A DNA stretch of 34,704 bases from Acidobacteria subdivision 2 bacterium RH1 MAG20 (GTDB lineage Bacteria; Acidobacteriota; Terriglobia; Terriglobales; Acidobacteriaceae). The stretch's first letter is position 1. Each line of letters begins with the position of its first letter. Below are positions 8,630 to 17,328 of this stretch, piece by piece. A program made the translations under genes and the position numbers. The notes under the pieces were generated by a model. The model had not been told where the DNA came from. It did not search any database and saw only the letters and a program-made list of their open reading frames with translations. The DNA lies in NCBI GenBank assembly GCA_002197545.1, contig NFUO01000091.1, positions 1 through 34,704 on the forward strand. The letters are read 5' to 3'.

Positions 8630-8930
8630 TACCCCTCGCAATGCGGATTTCTGTGGTGTCGGCCTTCATCGGGTCGTACCGACTGCGGAATTTGCCGGAG
8701 TTGAAGAGAACGCGCAGAATCTCTACGTCATGCTTGGTGGCGATGCGGGCGATGATGACGCCCACGATGAACAAGCCGATTCCGCCGAGCAATGAATGCA
8801 AGAGGGAGAAGATGGCGCCCCCGGAGATCAGAGCGACGAAGAACAACCGCCGCTCCGCTCCCAGGACAGTCAGCGGACGGTTCATGGCCTTGAATACCGG
8901 ACTCACCCTGCCGTCCCCTGGCTTAGACAT
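8616..8930 (-). CDS. trbD: TrbD/VirB3-like membrane protein (104 aa)
   Basis: This is a small inner-membrane partner of VirB4. The N-terminal motif FKAMNRPLTVLGAERRLFF is characteristic of VirB3/TrbD. A hydrophobic hairpin follows (FVALISGGAIFSLLHSLLGGIGLFIVGVIIARI, about 31-63), then a charged tail containing ILRVLFNSGKFRSRYDP. The ribosome site upstream of ATG 8930 contains AGGAGGTGATCC, a full 12-base complement of the conserved 16S rRNA 3' tail, so translation should be very strong. It lies 24 bp after trbC and overlaps trbE. Confidence 0.85.
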   Translation of the reverse strand: MSKPGDGRVSPVFKAMNRPLTVLGAERRLFFVALISGGAIFSLLHSLLGGIGLFIVGVIIARIATKHDVEILRVLFNSGKFRSRYDPMKADTTEIRIARGNGQD

Positions 8931-8954
8931 GGATCACCTCCTCTCTTGCGTTGT

Positions 8955-9269
8955 TCATGGAAAGAGCCAGGCCATGAAGTTGACTGCGCCGATTGCCATA
9001 CCCACGCCGAAGACGATCCCGGCGAGGGTCTTCTTGGACTGGCCTTCGCCGTAGGCGAACATCAGTCCGCCGACGACGATTGCTACCAGCGACAGCCCGG
9101 TCGCAATCGTGCCGGTAAAGGCGGTTTTGAGGACGTTGACCGCGTTGTCCCACGGGTCGCTGCCGGTCTGGGCGTACACGGGCAGTGCTGCCAGAAAGAG
9201 CAGCGATGGAGTGAGCCATCGGATGGAAGGCCGGGGTAGAAGGCGGCGTAGAAAACGAGGTGTTTTCAC
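8955..9269 (-). CDS. trbC: TrbC/VirB2-like conjugative pilin precursor (104 aa)
   Basis: First gene of the trb operon. The GTG start at 9269 is preceded by AAGGAG at about 10 bases. A long basic N-terminus and signal peptide end in ALPVYAQ. The mature pilin has two hydrophobic helices (about IATGLSLVAIVVGGLMFAYG and IVFGVGMAIGAVNFMAWLF) joined by the charged loop EGQSKKTLAG. This two-helix, roughly 65-residue mature product is the VirB2/TrbC pattern. A second, different pilin gene lies at 34198 on the opposite strand. Confidence 0.85.
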   Translation of the reverse strand: MKTPRFLRRLLPRPSIRWLTPSLLFLAALPVYAQTGSDPWDNAVNVLKTAFTGTIATGLSLVAIVVGGLMFAYGEGQSKKTLAGIVFGVGMAIGAVNFMAWLFP

Positions 9270-9351
9270 AGGGGGGTATCTCCTTGTTGGATTTGCCGGT
9301 CTGCTCCGGCTTCGTGCTGGATGTGAAGGTAGGGCGGCGTGGGGCAGGCAA

Positions 9352-9394
9352 GAGTGGAAAAGAATTCCACTCGGTGTCCAGAATGGACACCGAG
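9352..9394. repeat. Paired palindrome A upstream of the trb operon (copy of 30536-30578, opposite orientation)
   Basis: Two palindromes stand side by side. GAGTGGAA/TTCCACTC has 8-base arms and a 5-base centre (9352-9372). TCGGTGTCCA/TGGACACCGA has perfect 10-base arms and a 3-base centre (9371-9393). The reverse complement of the 43-base block matches 30536-30578 at 36 of 43 positions by my alignment. The element lies about 80-125 bp upstream of the trbC start. Relative to the downstream gene both copies have the same orientation, so a shared operator is the simplest reading. A repeat used for recombination is also possible. Confidence 0.8.
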
Positions 9395-9512
9395 AAAATG
9401 CCGGGGCTGTGGTACAGAAGAGTGCCGGAATCAGCCGCGAAAACTGCGGAACGAGGACTCAGGGCAAGCTCGTTGGAATCCGTGGACTCCCCGCGCAGAC
9501 TGCGCGGATATG

Positions 9513-9646
9513 CTCATTCCCACCATGTGAGGCAAGAGATCCGCGGGCACGTTGCGGGTCAAGGCCGTGAGGATCACAGCTCAGAAGATAGGTTGCCTTG
9601 AGGCGCGGCGGGCACGCGGGCACACTCACCGCAAGGTGGGAATGAG
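9513..9646. repeat. Separated 12-bp inverted repeat in the trbC/methyltransferase intergenic region
   Basis: CTCATTCCCACC at 9513-9524 is the exact reverse complement of GGTGGGAATGAG at 9635-9646, with about 110 bp between them; the right arm lies in the 3' end of the methyltransferase gene. Apart from this and the paired palindrome at 9352-9394, I see no gene or clear sigma-70 promoter in the stretch 9270-9625. The short open frames there have no recognisable protein character. Confidence 0.4.
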
Positions 9647-10339
9647 TTCCTGGAAAGACCGCCTGGCAGCGATCCTCCCTCTTACACGGGCTATCCGTTC
9701 CGACGCCTGATGGAAATACTGGGAATCCAGTTCAATCCCGCTATACCTGCGACCTGTCAGCAACGCTGCCGCACAGGAACTGCCGCTGCCTGCGAAGGGA
9801 TCGAGTACCAGATCTCCTGGGAGCGAGAAGCTGCGAATCAGAGGAACCAGCGCTGCTACCGGCTTCTGTGTCGGATGCAGCTTGTTCCCGCTGTAGGGCA
9901 TATCCATCACGTCTGCCAGTGGCTGCTTGGGGAGAGGCGGTCTGCCCTTTGCCAGCAGGTATGCCTGTTCATGCTGGTAGCTGAGGAACCTGCTCTTTGA
10001 GCTGTAGGTCTTGCGGAATACCAGGTGTCCGACAGGCTGAAAACCCGCAGCCTTCCATGCGTCGAAGAAAGCATCGACTTTCGTCCAACCGTAGAACATG
10101 ATCGCTACCCGATCCTGCTTCAGGACTCTGTACGCTTCCCGCATGGCGGGCTTGAGCCATTCTGCGTTCGCATCGTTCTGAATGGTGCGGCCATCCCGGT
10201 CGCGGTAGTTCACCAGATACGGCGGATCGGTGAGGATGAAATCGACGCTGTTCGCGGGTATCTGCCTCATGACCTCGATGCAGTTGCCCTGCGTGATGGT
10301 ATTGATAAACGGATGCTGAGTTGACGTTTGCGCTTGCAT
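9626..10339 (-). CDS. Site-specific DNA methyltransferase, amino (N6-adenine or N4-cytosine) type (237 aa)
   Basis: The ATG at 10339 is chosen for its AAAGGAG ribosome site; an upstream in-frame extension to 10627 looks like noncoding sequence. Motif IV DPPY lies in VDFILTDPPYLVNYRDRDG (about residues 29-47). Motif I comes late as LVLDPFAGSGSSCAAALLTGRRYSGIELD (about 180-208). This IV-before-I order is the beta class of amino-methyltransferases. LHPTQKPVAAL, just before motif I, is also typical. It acts on DNA using SAM; its target is unknown. No restriction endonuclease is adjacent, so it is probably a solitary methylase carried with the transfer genes, codirectional with and upstream of the trb operon. 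Confidence 0.9.
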   Translation of the reverse strand: MQAQTSTQHPFINTITQGNCIEVMRQIPANSVDFILTDPPYLVNYRDRDGRTIQNDANAEWLKPAMREAYRVLKQDRVAIMFYGWTKVDAFFDAWKAAGFQPVGHLVFRKTYSSKSRFLSYQHEQAYLLAKGRPPLPKQPLADVMDMPYSGNKLHPTQKPVAALVPLIRSFSLPGDLVLDPFAGSGSSCAAALLTGRRYSGIELDSQYFHQASERIARVRGRIAARRSFQELIPTLR

Positions 10340-10724
10340 GTCTTGATCTCCTTTGTGGTCCCGGAGTGATCTCTCAGGACACCCTCCCGCAAGGGCGCGA
10401 GAGAGGGCTGCTCCCAAGGCCCAGCGGCGCTTTTTCGGAAGGTTCGGAATATCTTTTCCTTTTCCGCGCTCTTTGCGGGTTCTTGTCGAAAAGATTTTCT
10501 GAAAGCCGAAAAAGCAGAGCCGCGCAGTGTCGCCGGGCGCAGCCTGTTCTTCTCTCGCGGTGCCTGAGAGAACACGCAGGACATACGGAGATCGGCACTG
10601 TCGCAAGCACGACGGCAATCCATGCACGGCTCGTCACTCACCGACGCTGTGTAAGACAACCCAATACCCGAAAAAGGCCGATTGTTGCTATAACGACCCA
10701 TTAGGACGTAGTCTGGTATAGGCA
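10340..10724. other. Divergent intergenic region between the methyltransferase and the copper operon
   Basis: These 385 bp hold no convincing gene: open frames on both strands are short and compositionally unlike neighbouring proteins. The region should contain the leftward promoter for the methyltransferase and the rightward promoter for the metal operon. Near the right end, TTGCTA (about 10684) and TATAGG (about 10713) could be weak -35 and -10 elements, but with poor spacing. I see no MerR-type or CopY-type operator that I would defend. Confidence 0.4.
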
Positions 10725-11096
10725 ATGCGTGTTTTTCGCCAACTCGGTGTGCTGGTCTTGCTGCTGGTGTCATGCCTGGCTCCGGCAATGGCCTGCGTAG
10801 TCGCCGATGCGCAGATGAACACCGAAGAGCGCGCCTGCTGCCGCACGATGAAGAACCAATGCGGTCAGATGGGAATGCCTGCGTCGCATGGTTGCTGCCA
10901 GAAGACTCCGCCTAGCGTCCACGATAACGCGTTGGACACGAAGGCGGTAACGTTCCACCCGATTGTGTCTCCTGTGATCTGGCTCGCTGCATTTGAGTTG
11001 GTGAATCCGGCCACAATCGTCACCGGATGGGTGGAACATCCAGATTACTCGCCTCCAAAGTCCCCACCTTCGACCATTTCCATCCTAAGAATCTAG
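10725..11096 (+). CDS. Small exported Cys/Met-rich protein at the head of the copper efflux operon (123 aa)
   Basis: The N-terminus is a clear export signal (RVFRQLGVLVLLLVSCLAPAMA). It is followed by a Cys/His/Met-rich segment at about 24-66: CVVADAQ, RACCRTMKNQCGQMGMPASHGCCQ. That spacing of thiols, methionines and histidine suggests a periplasmic metal ligand, probably for copper or silver given the genes after it. The C-terminal half has a hydrophobic stretch (VIWLAAFELV) and a Pro-rich end. It belongs to no family I can name. A comparable Cys-rich exported protein precedes the second RND operon at 26668-26967. Confidence 0.65.
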   Translation: MRVFRQLGVLVLLLVSCLAPAMACVVADAQMNTEERACCRTMKNQCGQMGMPASHGCCQKTPPSVHDNALDTKAVTFHPIVSPVIWLAAFELVNPATIVTGWVEHPDYSPPKSPPSTISILRI

Positions 11097-11194
11097 TCGG
11101 TTCCTCTCTCGCACTCTACTTTTGCCGAGCGCACGCGCGTGCCTGCGTGTTCTGGCAAATGCCTTGAACTGCACTTGAGATTGGAGCTTCCGTA

Positions 11195-12454
11195 ATGAGT
11201 ATGGTCTCTTTGACCGCCGCACTCGTGCTGGCCACCGCATTTTCTGCCTTCGGGCAGACGCCGGCGGCAAGCACGCCTACGCCCTTATCCCAGCTTTTAG
11301 CTGAGGCGGGGGCAAATAACCCACAAATCTCGGCCGCCAATTACGGCGTGCGGGCGGCCCGGCAAATGGCACCGCAGGTGACTACGTTGCCGGACCCGAA
11401 GTTCACCTACCAGCAGTTCAGTGTGGGCAGCCCGAAGCCGTTTGCTGGGTACACCAACAGCGACTTTTCCTACATCGGTGTCGGAGCGTCGCAGGAATTG
11501 CCCTATCCAGGGAAACTGCGGGCGCGCGGGACCGTAGCCGATCGTGATGCTGACACCAAGCAAGCCGAGGTTGAAGTTACGAAGTCCGGCATCGCCGATG
11601 TGGTAAAGGCTGACTATCTTCAGTTGGCTTATCTGCAACAGACACTCGGAATCCTGCGACAAAACGAAACGGTGCTTGACCAGCTTATTCAGGATGCAAC
11701 GGCCCACTATCAAGTGGGCCAGGGAATGCAGCAGGATGTTCTGCAGGCGCAGGTGAACCGGACGAAGATCGTGAAAGAGATCACGATGCACCATCAGCAG
11801 ATGGGAGAGATACAGGCCCATCTCAAAGGGCTGCTTAATCGGGATCAGAGTTCGCCGGACATTGTTACGGAAGACCTGACCGCTACTCCGATCCAACGGA
11901 CCTCCGAGGAGCTTCTTGCGATGGTCCGGCAGAGCAACCCCCAGATCCAGGTCGATGCAAGCTCCATTCGGAGACAGGATGCGCAGGTGGCGTCCGCCAA
12001 GCGTGAGGGCAAGCCGGACTTCGAGGTCGGTTATCTCTACGAGAACACCGACCGCAAGTACCGGGACTATTACATGCTCACCTTCGATGTGCGCTTTCCT
12101 CGCAAGAAGCGCGTTGATGCAGAGATTGCAGAGGCCACAGAGAGACGCTCCGAATCGCAACGGACACTCGACGCGCATCTGCAACAGCAACTCGCAGAGG
12201 TGCAGCAAAGCTATGTCAAAGCAACCAGCGATGACGAGCTATTGAAGGAATACAAAGAAGGTCTCATCCCGCAATCCGATGCAGCCTTTCGAGCGACATT
12301 GAGCGCCTACGCCTCCAACCGCGAGGAGTTCATTCATGTTCTGTCTTACTTCACCGACACACTCAACCTGAAACTCGAATACGCGCAGACGCTCGTGGAT
12401 CACGAAGCTGCCTTGGCCCATCTCGAAACTCTGACAGGAGCGACACTGCGATGA
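11195..12454 (+). CDS. TolC/CusC-type outer-membrane efflux channel (419 aa)
   Basis: This outer-membrane factor would form the exit duct of the tripartite pump with the next two genes. A signal peptide (SLTAALVLATAFSAFG) precedes two OEP repeats. The first contains LLAEAGANNPQISAANYGVRAARQMAPQ and the proline-rich PDPKFTYQQF. The second contains ELLAMVRQSNPQIQVDASSIRRQDAQVASAKREGKPDFEVG. Long helical stretches between them fit the TolC barrel-helix design. Length is normal. The stop overlaps the adaptor gene start by 4 bases (ATGA), so the two are coupled. Confidence 0.9.
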   Translation: MSMVSLTAALVLATAFSAFGQTPAASTPTPLSQLLAEAGANNPQISAANYGVRAARQMAPQVTTLPDPKFTYQQFSVGSPKPFAGYTNSDFSYIGVGASQELPYPGKLRARGTVADRDADTKQAEVEVTKSGIADVVKADYLQLAYLQQTLGILRQNETVLDQLIQDATAHYQVGQGMQQDVLQAQVNRTKIVKEITMHHQQMGEIQAHLKGLLNRDQSSPDIVTEDLTATPIQRTSEELLAMVRQSNPQIQVDASSIRRQDAQVASAKREGKPDFEVGYLYENTDRKYRDYYMLTFDVRFPRKKRVDAEIAEATERRSESQRTLDAHLQQQLAEVQQSYVKATSDDELLKEYKEGLIPQSDAAFRATLSAYASNREEFIHVLSYFTDTLNLKLEYAQTLVDHEAALAHLETLTGATLR

Positions 12455-14049
12455 ACAAATACATTTTGAGAACCTCACTCGTCTGGATCGGTATCTTGGC
12501 AGTCATTGCAGGGATATGGGCCTACCGCACTCACGCAATCAAGCTGCCAACGGCACAGAAGTCACCGATGTCCGGGGAGATGCAGCCTGTTGCCTCGGGT
12601 CCGGCTGTCGCTGCGGACGAGGCAAAGCCATCCATGTCAGATATGCCAAATATGAAGATGGATGCTCCGCTCGTTCCCGTGCAGCTCACGCCTGCGAGGA
12701 TGCAGAGCATCGGCGTGCAGACCGGCACGGTCGAATACAAACAACTGAGTGATGATATTCGTGCGACCGGCACGGTAGACATCAATGAGCGTCTCCTCTC
12801 TTACGTGCAGGTACGCTTTCCCGGCTATATCCGCAAAGTCTTCGCCAATGCCACCTATCAATATGTCAGAAAAGGTGAACCACTCTTCACCATCTACAGT
12901 CCGGACCTCGTAGCAACTCAGCAGGAGTATCTGCTGGCACGGCAGAACCAGAAGACCATGAGCGCCAGCACTGTCGATGGTGTTGCGGACGGTGCGGCTA
13001 CACTTTCCACCGCGGCAGAACAGCGATTACAGCAGTGGGATATACCCGAGAGTGAAATCGCAAAGCTCAAGGAGACCGGCAAACCGGTCACTGACCTCAC
13101 CATCAACTCACCAGTTGAGGGATACATTACCGAGCGAAATGCTCTACCCAATATGTATGCCGAACCCTCGACCAAGCTCTACACCGTTGCCGACCTGTCG
13201 CGCGTGTGGGTCTACGCCCAAGTCTTCCAGGACGACATAGGCCGGATAAAGCCTGGCGATTTGGCGCAGCTTACTGTCGATTCGTATCCAGGCCGCACCT
13301 TCTCCGGCCAGATCGAAGAGATCCTGCCCCAGGTAGATATGGCGACGCGCACGGTTCGCGTTCGGCTCGCGATGGCGAATCCGGGGCTCAAGCTGAAGCC
13401 GGGCATGTTCGTGAACGTGGATCTGAAGACCAGCTTGGGACGTCAGCTCGTAGTTCCTGCATCTGCGGTCTTTCAATCCGGCACACGGCAACTGGTTTTC
13501 CTCAATCATGGCAACGGCAGTCTTGAACCAAAAGAGATTGCAATTGGTCCCCGCGTTGGCGATGCCTTTGTAGTGCTCAAGGGACTGAAGGCACATGAAT
13601 CCATCGTCACTTCGGCCAGCTTCCTCATCGACTCTGAGAGTCAGTTACAGGCTGCGGCAGGTTCCTTCGTGCCACCTCCGCCGGGCGCAGGGGGCACCGC
13701 TCCAACAGCAAATGCACCCGCTGCCGCACAGGCGAACGTCGATTTCACCACCGATCCCAACCCGCCGCAAAAAGGCAGCAACGTCTTTCGCGTGAAACTC
13801 ACTGGTGTAGATGGAGCTCCCACCACGGGAGCTGACGTTTCAGTCACGTTCTATATGGCAGCGATGCCGGCGATGGGAATGGCCGCGATGAACACAAGCG
13901 CCAAGCTCATCGACAAAGGCAACGGCATGTATGAAGGAAGCGGTTCGCTGGGCTCAGGCGGAACATATCAGGTCACCATCTCCGCACAGAAAAACGGTCA
14001 ATTGATCGCAACCAAGCAATTGCGCGTGAACGCGACAGGAGGCATGTAA
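12451..14049 (+). CDS. cusB: CusB-type periplasmic adaptor with a C-terminal FixH-like domain (532 aa)
   Basis: This is the membrane-fusion subunit linking the CusA-type pump to the outer channel. An N-terminal anchor (about 9-25) is followed by a Met-rich stretch, PSMSDMPNMKMDAP (about 60-74), a likely Cu(I)/Ag(I) ligand. The adaptor core carries VRFPGYIRKVFANATYQYVRKGEPLFTIYSPDLVATQQEYLLAR, typical of CusB, then the helical hairpin, barrel and membrane-proximal domains. From about residue 425 an extra domain begins (VDFTTDPNPPQKGSNVFRVKL ... GADVSVTFYMAAMPAMGMAAM ... YEGSGSLGSGGTYQVTISA) that resembles FixH/YtkA. This explains why it is over 100 residues longer than a plain CusB. Stop and next start share a base (TAATG). 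Confidence 0.9.
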   Translation: MNKYILRTSLVWIGILAVIAGIWAYRTHAIKLPTAQKSPMSGEMQPVASGPAVAADEAKPSMSDMPNMKMDAPLVPVQLTPARMQSIGVQTGTVEYKQLSDDIRATGTVDINERLLSYVQVRFPGYIRKVFANATYQYVRKGEPLFTIYSPDLVATQQEYLLARQNQKTMSASTVDGVADGAATLSTAAEQRLQQWDIPESEIAKLKETGKPVTDLTINSPVEGYITERNALPNMYAEPSTKLYTVADLSRVWVYAQVFQDDIGRIKPGDLAQLTVDSYPGRTFSGQIEEILPQVDMATRTVRVRLAMANPGLKLKPGMFVNVDLKTSLGRQLVVPASAVFQSGTRQLVFLNHGNGSLEPKEIAIGPRVGDAFVVLKGLKAHESIVTSASFLIDSESQLQAAAGSFVPPPPGAGGTAPTANAPAAAQANVDFTTDPNPPQKGSNVFRVKLTGVDGAPTTGADVSVTFYMAAMPAMGMAAMNTSAKLIDKGNGMYEGSGSLGSGGTYQVTISAQKNGQLIATKQLRVNATGGM

Positions 14050-17000
14050 TGCTTTCCAAAATCATCGAAATCTGCGCACGCAATCGCTTTCTCGTTTTTA
14101 CTGCTGTACTGCTACTTACCCTTACCGGAATCTGGTCGCTACAGCATGTACCGCTGGACGCACTGCCCGACATCTCGGATGTGCAGGTCATCGTTCACAC
14201 GGGTTGGGCAGGTGAGCCCCCCGATGTCATCGAGGACCAGGTGACCTATCCCATCGTCACCAGTCTGCTGGCGGCTCCGCATGTCAAAGCCGTTCGCGCG
14301 CAGACCATGCTTGGCGACTCCTACGTCTACGTCGTTTTTGAGGACGGCACGGACCTCTACTGGGCGCGCTCGCGGGTTATCGAGTACCTGCAACAGATCA
14401 GTGGGCGTTTACCCGAGAACGTGCATCCTTCGATTGGTCCCGATGCGACGGGCGCGGGCTGGGTCTATGAGTATGCCATCGTCGATAAGAGCGGCAAACG
14501 CAGTCTTGCCGACCTGCGCAGCTTACAGGATTGGCATCTGCGCTATGCGCTGGAGACTGTGCCCGGAGTTGCCGAGGTAGCCAGTATCGGTGGCTTCGTC
14601 AAGCAGTATCAGGTACAGCTCGATCCCAACAAGCTACTTGCCTATGGCATCCCTCTCTCCGCCGTCATCGACAAGGCGAAGATGAGCACGAATGAAGTCG
14701 GCGGTCGCGTTCTTAACTTGAGCGGCGCGGACTACATGATCCGCGGCCTCGGCTACCTGCGCTCGCTGGACGACCTTGCTACGGTTGCCGTCGGCAGCAA
14801 AAATGGGACACCTGTGCTGATACGCGATCTGGGAACGGTGAGCTTCGGCCCGGACATCCGCGAAGGGGTCGCAGAGTGGCATGGAGATGGGGAAACTGTC
14901 GGCGGGATTATCGTCATGCGTCAGGGCATGAATGCGCTGAACGTCATCAACGGAGTCAAGCAGAAGCTTCGTGAGATCGCACCATCTCTGCCACCCGGCG
15001 TCCAGATCATGACGGGATACGACCGCTCCGACTTGATCGAGGCTTCGATCAAAACGCTCCAGCGTGATCTGACCGAAGAAGCCATTATCGTCAGCCTCGT
15101 CATCATCATCTTCTTGTTTCACTTCCGCTCCGCGCTCATTGCAATCATCGCTCTGCCTATCGCGGTGCTCATGTCCTTCATCCCGATGTACTGGCTGGGA
15201 GTGAGCTCGAACATCATGTCGCTGGGCGGCATCGCATTAGCGATTGGTGTGCTCGTCGACGCCTCGATTGTGATGGTCGAAAATGGCTATCGCCATCTTT
15301 CAGAACGGCAGGAAAACGATCCAAGCCCGGTATCCGAATCAGAGCGGCAGACGATTCTTATCAACTCGGCCAAGCAGGTTGGTCCGGCACTCTTCTTTTC
15401 GTTGATTATCATCGTCGTTTCCTTTATGCCGGTCTTCCTGCTCGAAGCGCAGGAGGGGCGCATGTTCCGTCCGCTGGCATGGACCAAGACCCTGGCGATC
15501 GGATCTTCTTCCATTCTTGCCATCACGCTTGTGCCGGTCCTGATGGTCCTGCTCATTCGAGGGCGGCTCAAACCGGAGAATGCAAATCCAATCTCACGCG
15601 TCACACAGGCAATTTACCTGCCCATCCTGAAGTTCTGTCTTCGCCATCGTTGGCTCACCATTGTGGTCAATCTGATCTTTCTGCTGGTCACGTTTCCACT
15701 TGCAACCCGTCTGGGCAGCCAGTTCATGCCGGCTCTCTTTGAAGGGTCGGCTCTCTATATGCCGACTGCTCTTCCCGGCATCTCCATTGAGCAGGCGAAG
15801 GTACTCCTGCAACAGCAGGATCGCGTCCTTCGCAGCTTCCCGGAAGTGGCCAGCGTATTCGGCGCGGTTGGCAGATCAGACAGTGCAACCGACAATGCGC
15901 CACTCGATATGTATGACACGACACTCATGCTCAAACCACGGGAGCAATGGCCCGCTGGGATGACCTACGAGAAGCTCATTCAGCAGATGGATGAGAAGCT
16001 CCAGTTTCCAGGGCTTTCGAATACCTGGACAAGCCCGGTCGAAAACCGTCTCGATATGGAATTGACCGGCATCAAGACACCGCTGGGCATGAAGGTGCAA
16101 GGGCCGAATGTGGACGGCATTCAGCAGTTGGCCTCGCAGCTTCAGACTGTTCTCTCCGGACTTCCGCAAGTGAGATCTGTCTTTGCTGAGAAGGTCGCGC
16201 AGGGCTTTTATGTCAATGTCGAAGTCAAGCGGGAGGAGGCGGCGCGCTATGGCCTCACGATCGCGGATGTTCAGGCTGCAGTTTCATCCGGCATAGGCGG
16301 GCAGAATATCGCGGAAAACATCGAGGGTCGCGAACGCTATCCCGTCAATGTTCGCTATCAGAGAGACTTCCGTGACAATGTCGAGCAGATGCGTGGAGTC
16401 CTCGTCGGTACTCCATCCGGGGCACAGATTCCTCTGGGGCAAGTAGCGAAGATCTCCTTCACGCATGGACCTGCCATGATTCGGGACGAAGACGGTGCGC
16501 TGACGGGGTACATCTACATCGATCTCAAAAACTCCGACTACGGCGGCTTCGTCGCACAGGCAGACAGACTGATTCATGACAAACTCGCCTTGCCTGCAAA
16601 TTACACCTTCCAATGGTCGGGGGAATATGAACTGGAACTACGCGCCAAACAACGTCTGCAACTGATACTTCCTGTCGTCTTCTTCGTGATTTTCCTATTG
16701 CTGTATTTGGTCTTTCACTCGGTAGCCGAAGCGCTTGTCCTCATCTTCCCAACCATCTATGCGATGAGTGGAGGGTTGCTCCTGCAATGGTTGCTTCACT
16801 ACAACTTCAGCGTCGCGGTGGCGGTCGGCTACATCGCGCTCTTTGGGATCGCGGTTGAGACCGGCGTGGTCATGGTGGTTTATCTCCATGAATCGCTCGA
16901 ACACAAACTGCATTCCGGCAGGACATTGACGAATGCTGATGTTGAAGACGCAGCCATTGAAGGCGCCGTTCATCGCTTGCGGCCAAAGCTCATGACCGTC

Positions 17001-17210
17001 TGCGCCGTTCTCGCCAGCCTGGTTCCGATCTTTTGGGAATCCGGCATCGGCTCCGACGTCATGAAGCCGATTGCCGCGCCTATCGTCGGCGGCATGATTA
17101 CTTCCACCATCCACGTCCTGATCCTTGTACCCGTCTTCTTCGTCATGATGAAGGAACGCGCACTACGGAAAGGACAGCTACACGCAAAGAACCAAGTCGC
17201 TACACATTAG
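14049..17210 (+). CDS. cusA: CusA-type heavy-metal RND pump, monovalent copper/silver class (1053 aa)
   Basis: Proton-driven inner-membrane pump of the tripartite complex. It has the duplicated RND layout with 12 membrane segments. The three methionines that bind Cu(I)/Ag(I) in E. coli CusA (M573, M623, M672) have counterparts at M571 (ALYMPTALPG), M621 (PLDMYDTT) and M670 (NRLDMELTGI), with the same 50 and 49 spacing. The proton-relay acids also match: D404 in IGVLVDASIVMVENG and E937 in GIAVETGVVM. This places it in the monovalent (HME4-like) class rather than with CzcA. A terminator-like hairpin follows the stop. Confidence 0.95.
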   Translation: MLSKIIEICARNRFLVFTAVLLLTLTGIWSLQHVPLDALPDISDVQVIVHTGWAGEPPDVIEDQVTYPIVTSLLAAPHVKAVRAQTMLGDSYVYVVFEDGTDLYWARSRVIEYLQQISGRLPENVHPSIGPDATGAGWVYEYAIVDKSGKRSLADLRSLQDWHLRYALETVPGVAEVASIGGFVKQYQVQLDPNKLLAYGIPLSAVIDKAKMSTNEVGGRVLNLSGADYMIRGLGYLRSLDDLATVAVGSKNGTPVLIRDLGTVSFGPDIREGVAEWHGDGETVGGIIVMRQGMNALNVINGVKQKLREIAPSLPPGVQIMTGYDRSDLIEASIKTLQRDLTEEAIIVSLVIIIFLFHFRSALIAIIALPIAVLMSFIPMYWLGVSSNIMSLGGIALAIGVLVDASIVMVENGYRHLSERQENDPSPVSESERQTILINSAKQVGPALFFSLIIIVVSFMPVFLLEAQEGRMFRPLAWTKTLAIGSSSILAITLVPVLMVLLIRGRLKPENANPISRVTQAIYLPILKFCLRHRWLTIVVNLIFLLVTFPLATRLGSQFMPALFEGSALYMPTALPGISIEQAKVLLQQQDRVLRSFPEVASVFGAVGRSDSATDNAPLDMYDTTLMLKPREQWPAGMTYEKLIQQMDEKLQFPGLSNTWTSPVENRLDMELTGIKTPLGMKVQGPNVDGIQQLASQLQTVLSGLPQVRSVFAEKVAQGFYVNVEVKREEAARYGLTIADVQAAVSSGIGGQNIAENIEGRERYPVNVRYQRDFRDNVEQMRGVLVGTPSGAQIPLGQVAKISFTHGPAMIRDEDGALTGYIYIDLKNSDYGGFVAQADRLIHDKLALPANYTFQWSGEYELELRAKQRLQLILPVVFFVIFLLLYLVFHSVAEALVLIFPTIYAMSGGLLLQWLLHYNFSVAVAVGYIALFGIAVETGVVMVVYLHESLEHKLHSGRTLTNADVEDAAIEGAVHRLRPKLMTVCAVLASLVPIFWESGIGSDVMKPIAAPIVGGMITSTIHVLILVPVFFVMMKERALRKGQLHAKNQVATH

Positions 17211-17242
17211 TCCGGGGAGATCAATCCGGCCTTCAGCGGCCT

Positions 17243-17273
17243 CGTGGGAGGAAACATCGAGTCTCCTCCCACG
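17243..17273 (+). terminator. Hairpin after cusA, abutting the merR-type promoter
   Basis: CGTGGGAGGA (17243-17252) and TCCTCCCACG (17264-17273) form perfect 10-base arms around an 11-base loop. No T-run follows; the -35 box of the next promoter begins three bases later. It may end cusCBA transcription weakly, or stabilise the 3' end of that mRNA. Confidence 0.5.
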
Positions 17274-17275
17274 AC

Positions 17276-17307
17276 TTGACTCTGGAGTACACTCCAGACT
17301 TTATGCT
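17276..17307 (+). promoter_or_regulatory. MerR-family promoter/operator with 20-bp spacer, zntA-like
   Basis: The -35 box TTGACT (17276-17281) and -10 box TATGCT (17302-17307) are separated by 20 bp, the overlong spacer that MerR-family activators correct by twisting the DNA. Between the boxes lies a dyad with 8-base arms, TCTGGAGT-AC-ACTCCAGA (17281-17298). This is nearly the E. coli zntA operator (ACTCTGGAGTCGACTCCAG). It is unlike the classical mer operator, which has a GTAC-rich dyad and 19-bp spacer. It reads into the regulator gene itself, so that gene should be autoregulated with the whole 17329-19155 cluster. Confidence 0.85.
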
Positions 17308-17328
17308 GGATTCAGCAAGGAAGGCGAG

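Noticed and set aside
9270..9601. Plus-strand open frames between trbC and the methyltransferase
   Set aside because: No ribosome sites, no motifs, and the region contains palindromes and must hold the trb promoter.
10340..10627. Upstream extension of the amino-methyltransferase
   Set aside because: The extra residues lack family similarity, and a good AAAGGAG site precedes ATG 10339.
17276..17307. Classical mercury mer operator
   Set aside because: The dyad is CTGGAGT/ACTCCAG with 20-bp spacing, as in zntA; the GTAC-type mer dyad and 19-bp spacer are absent.
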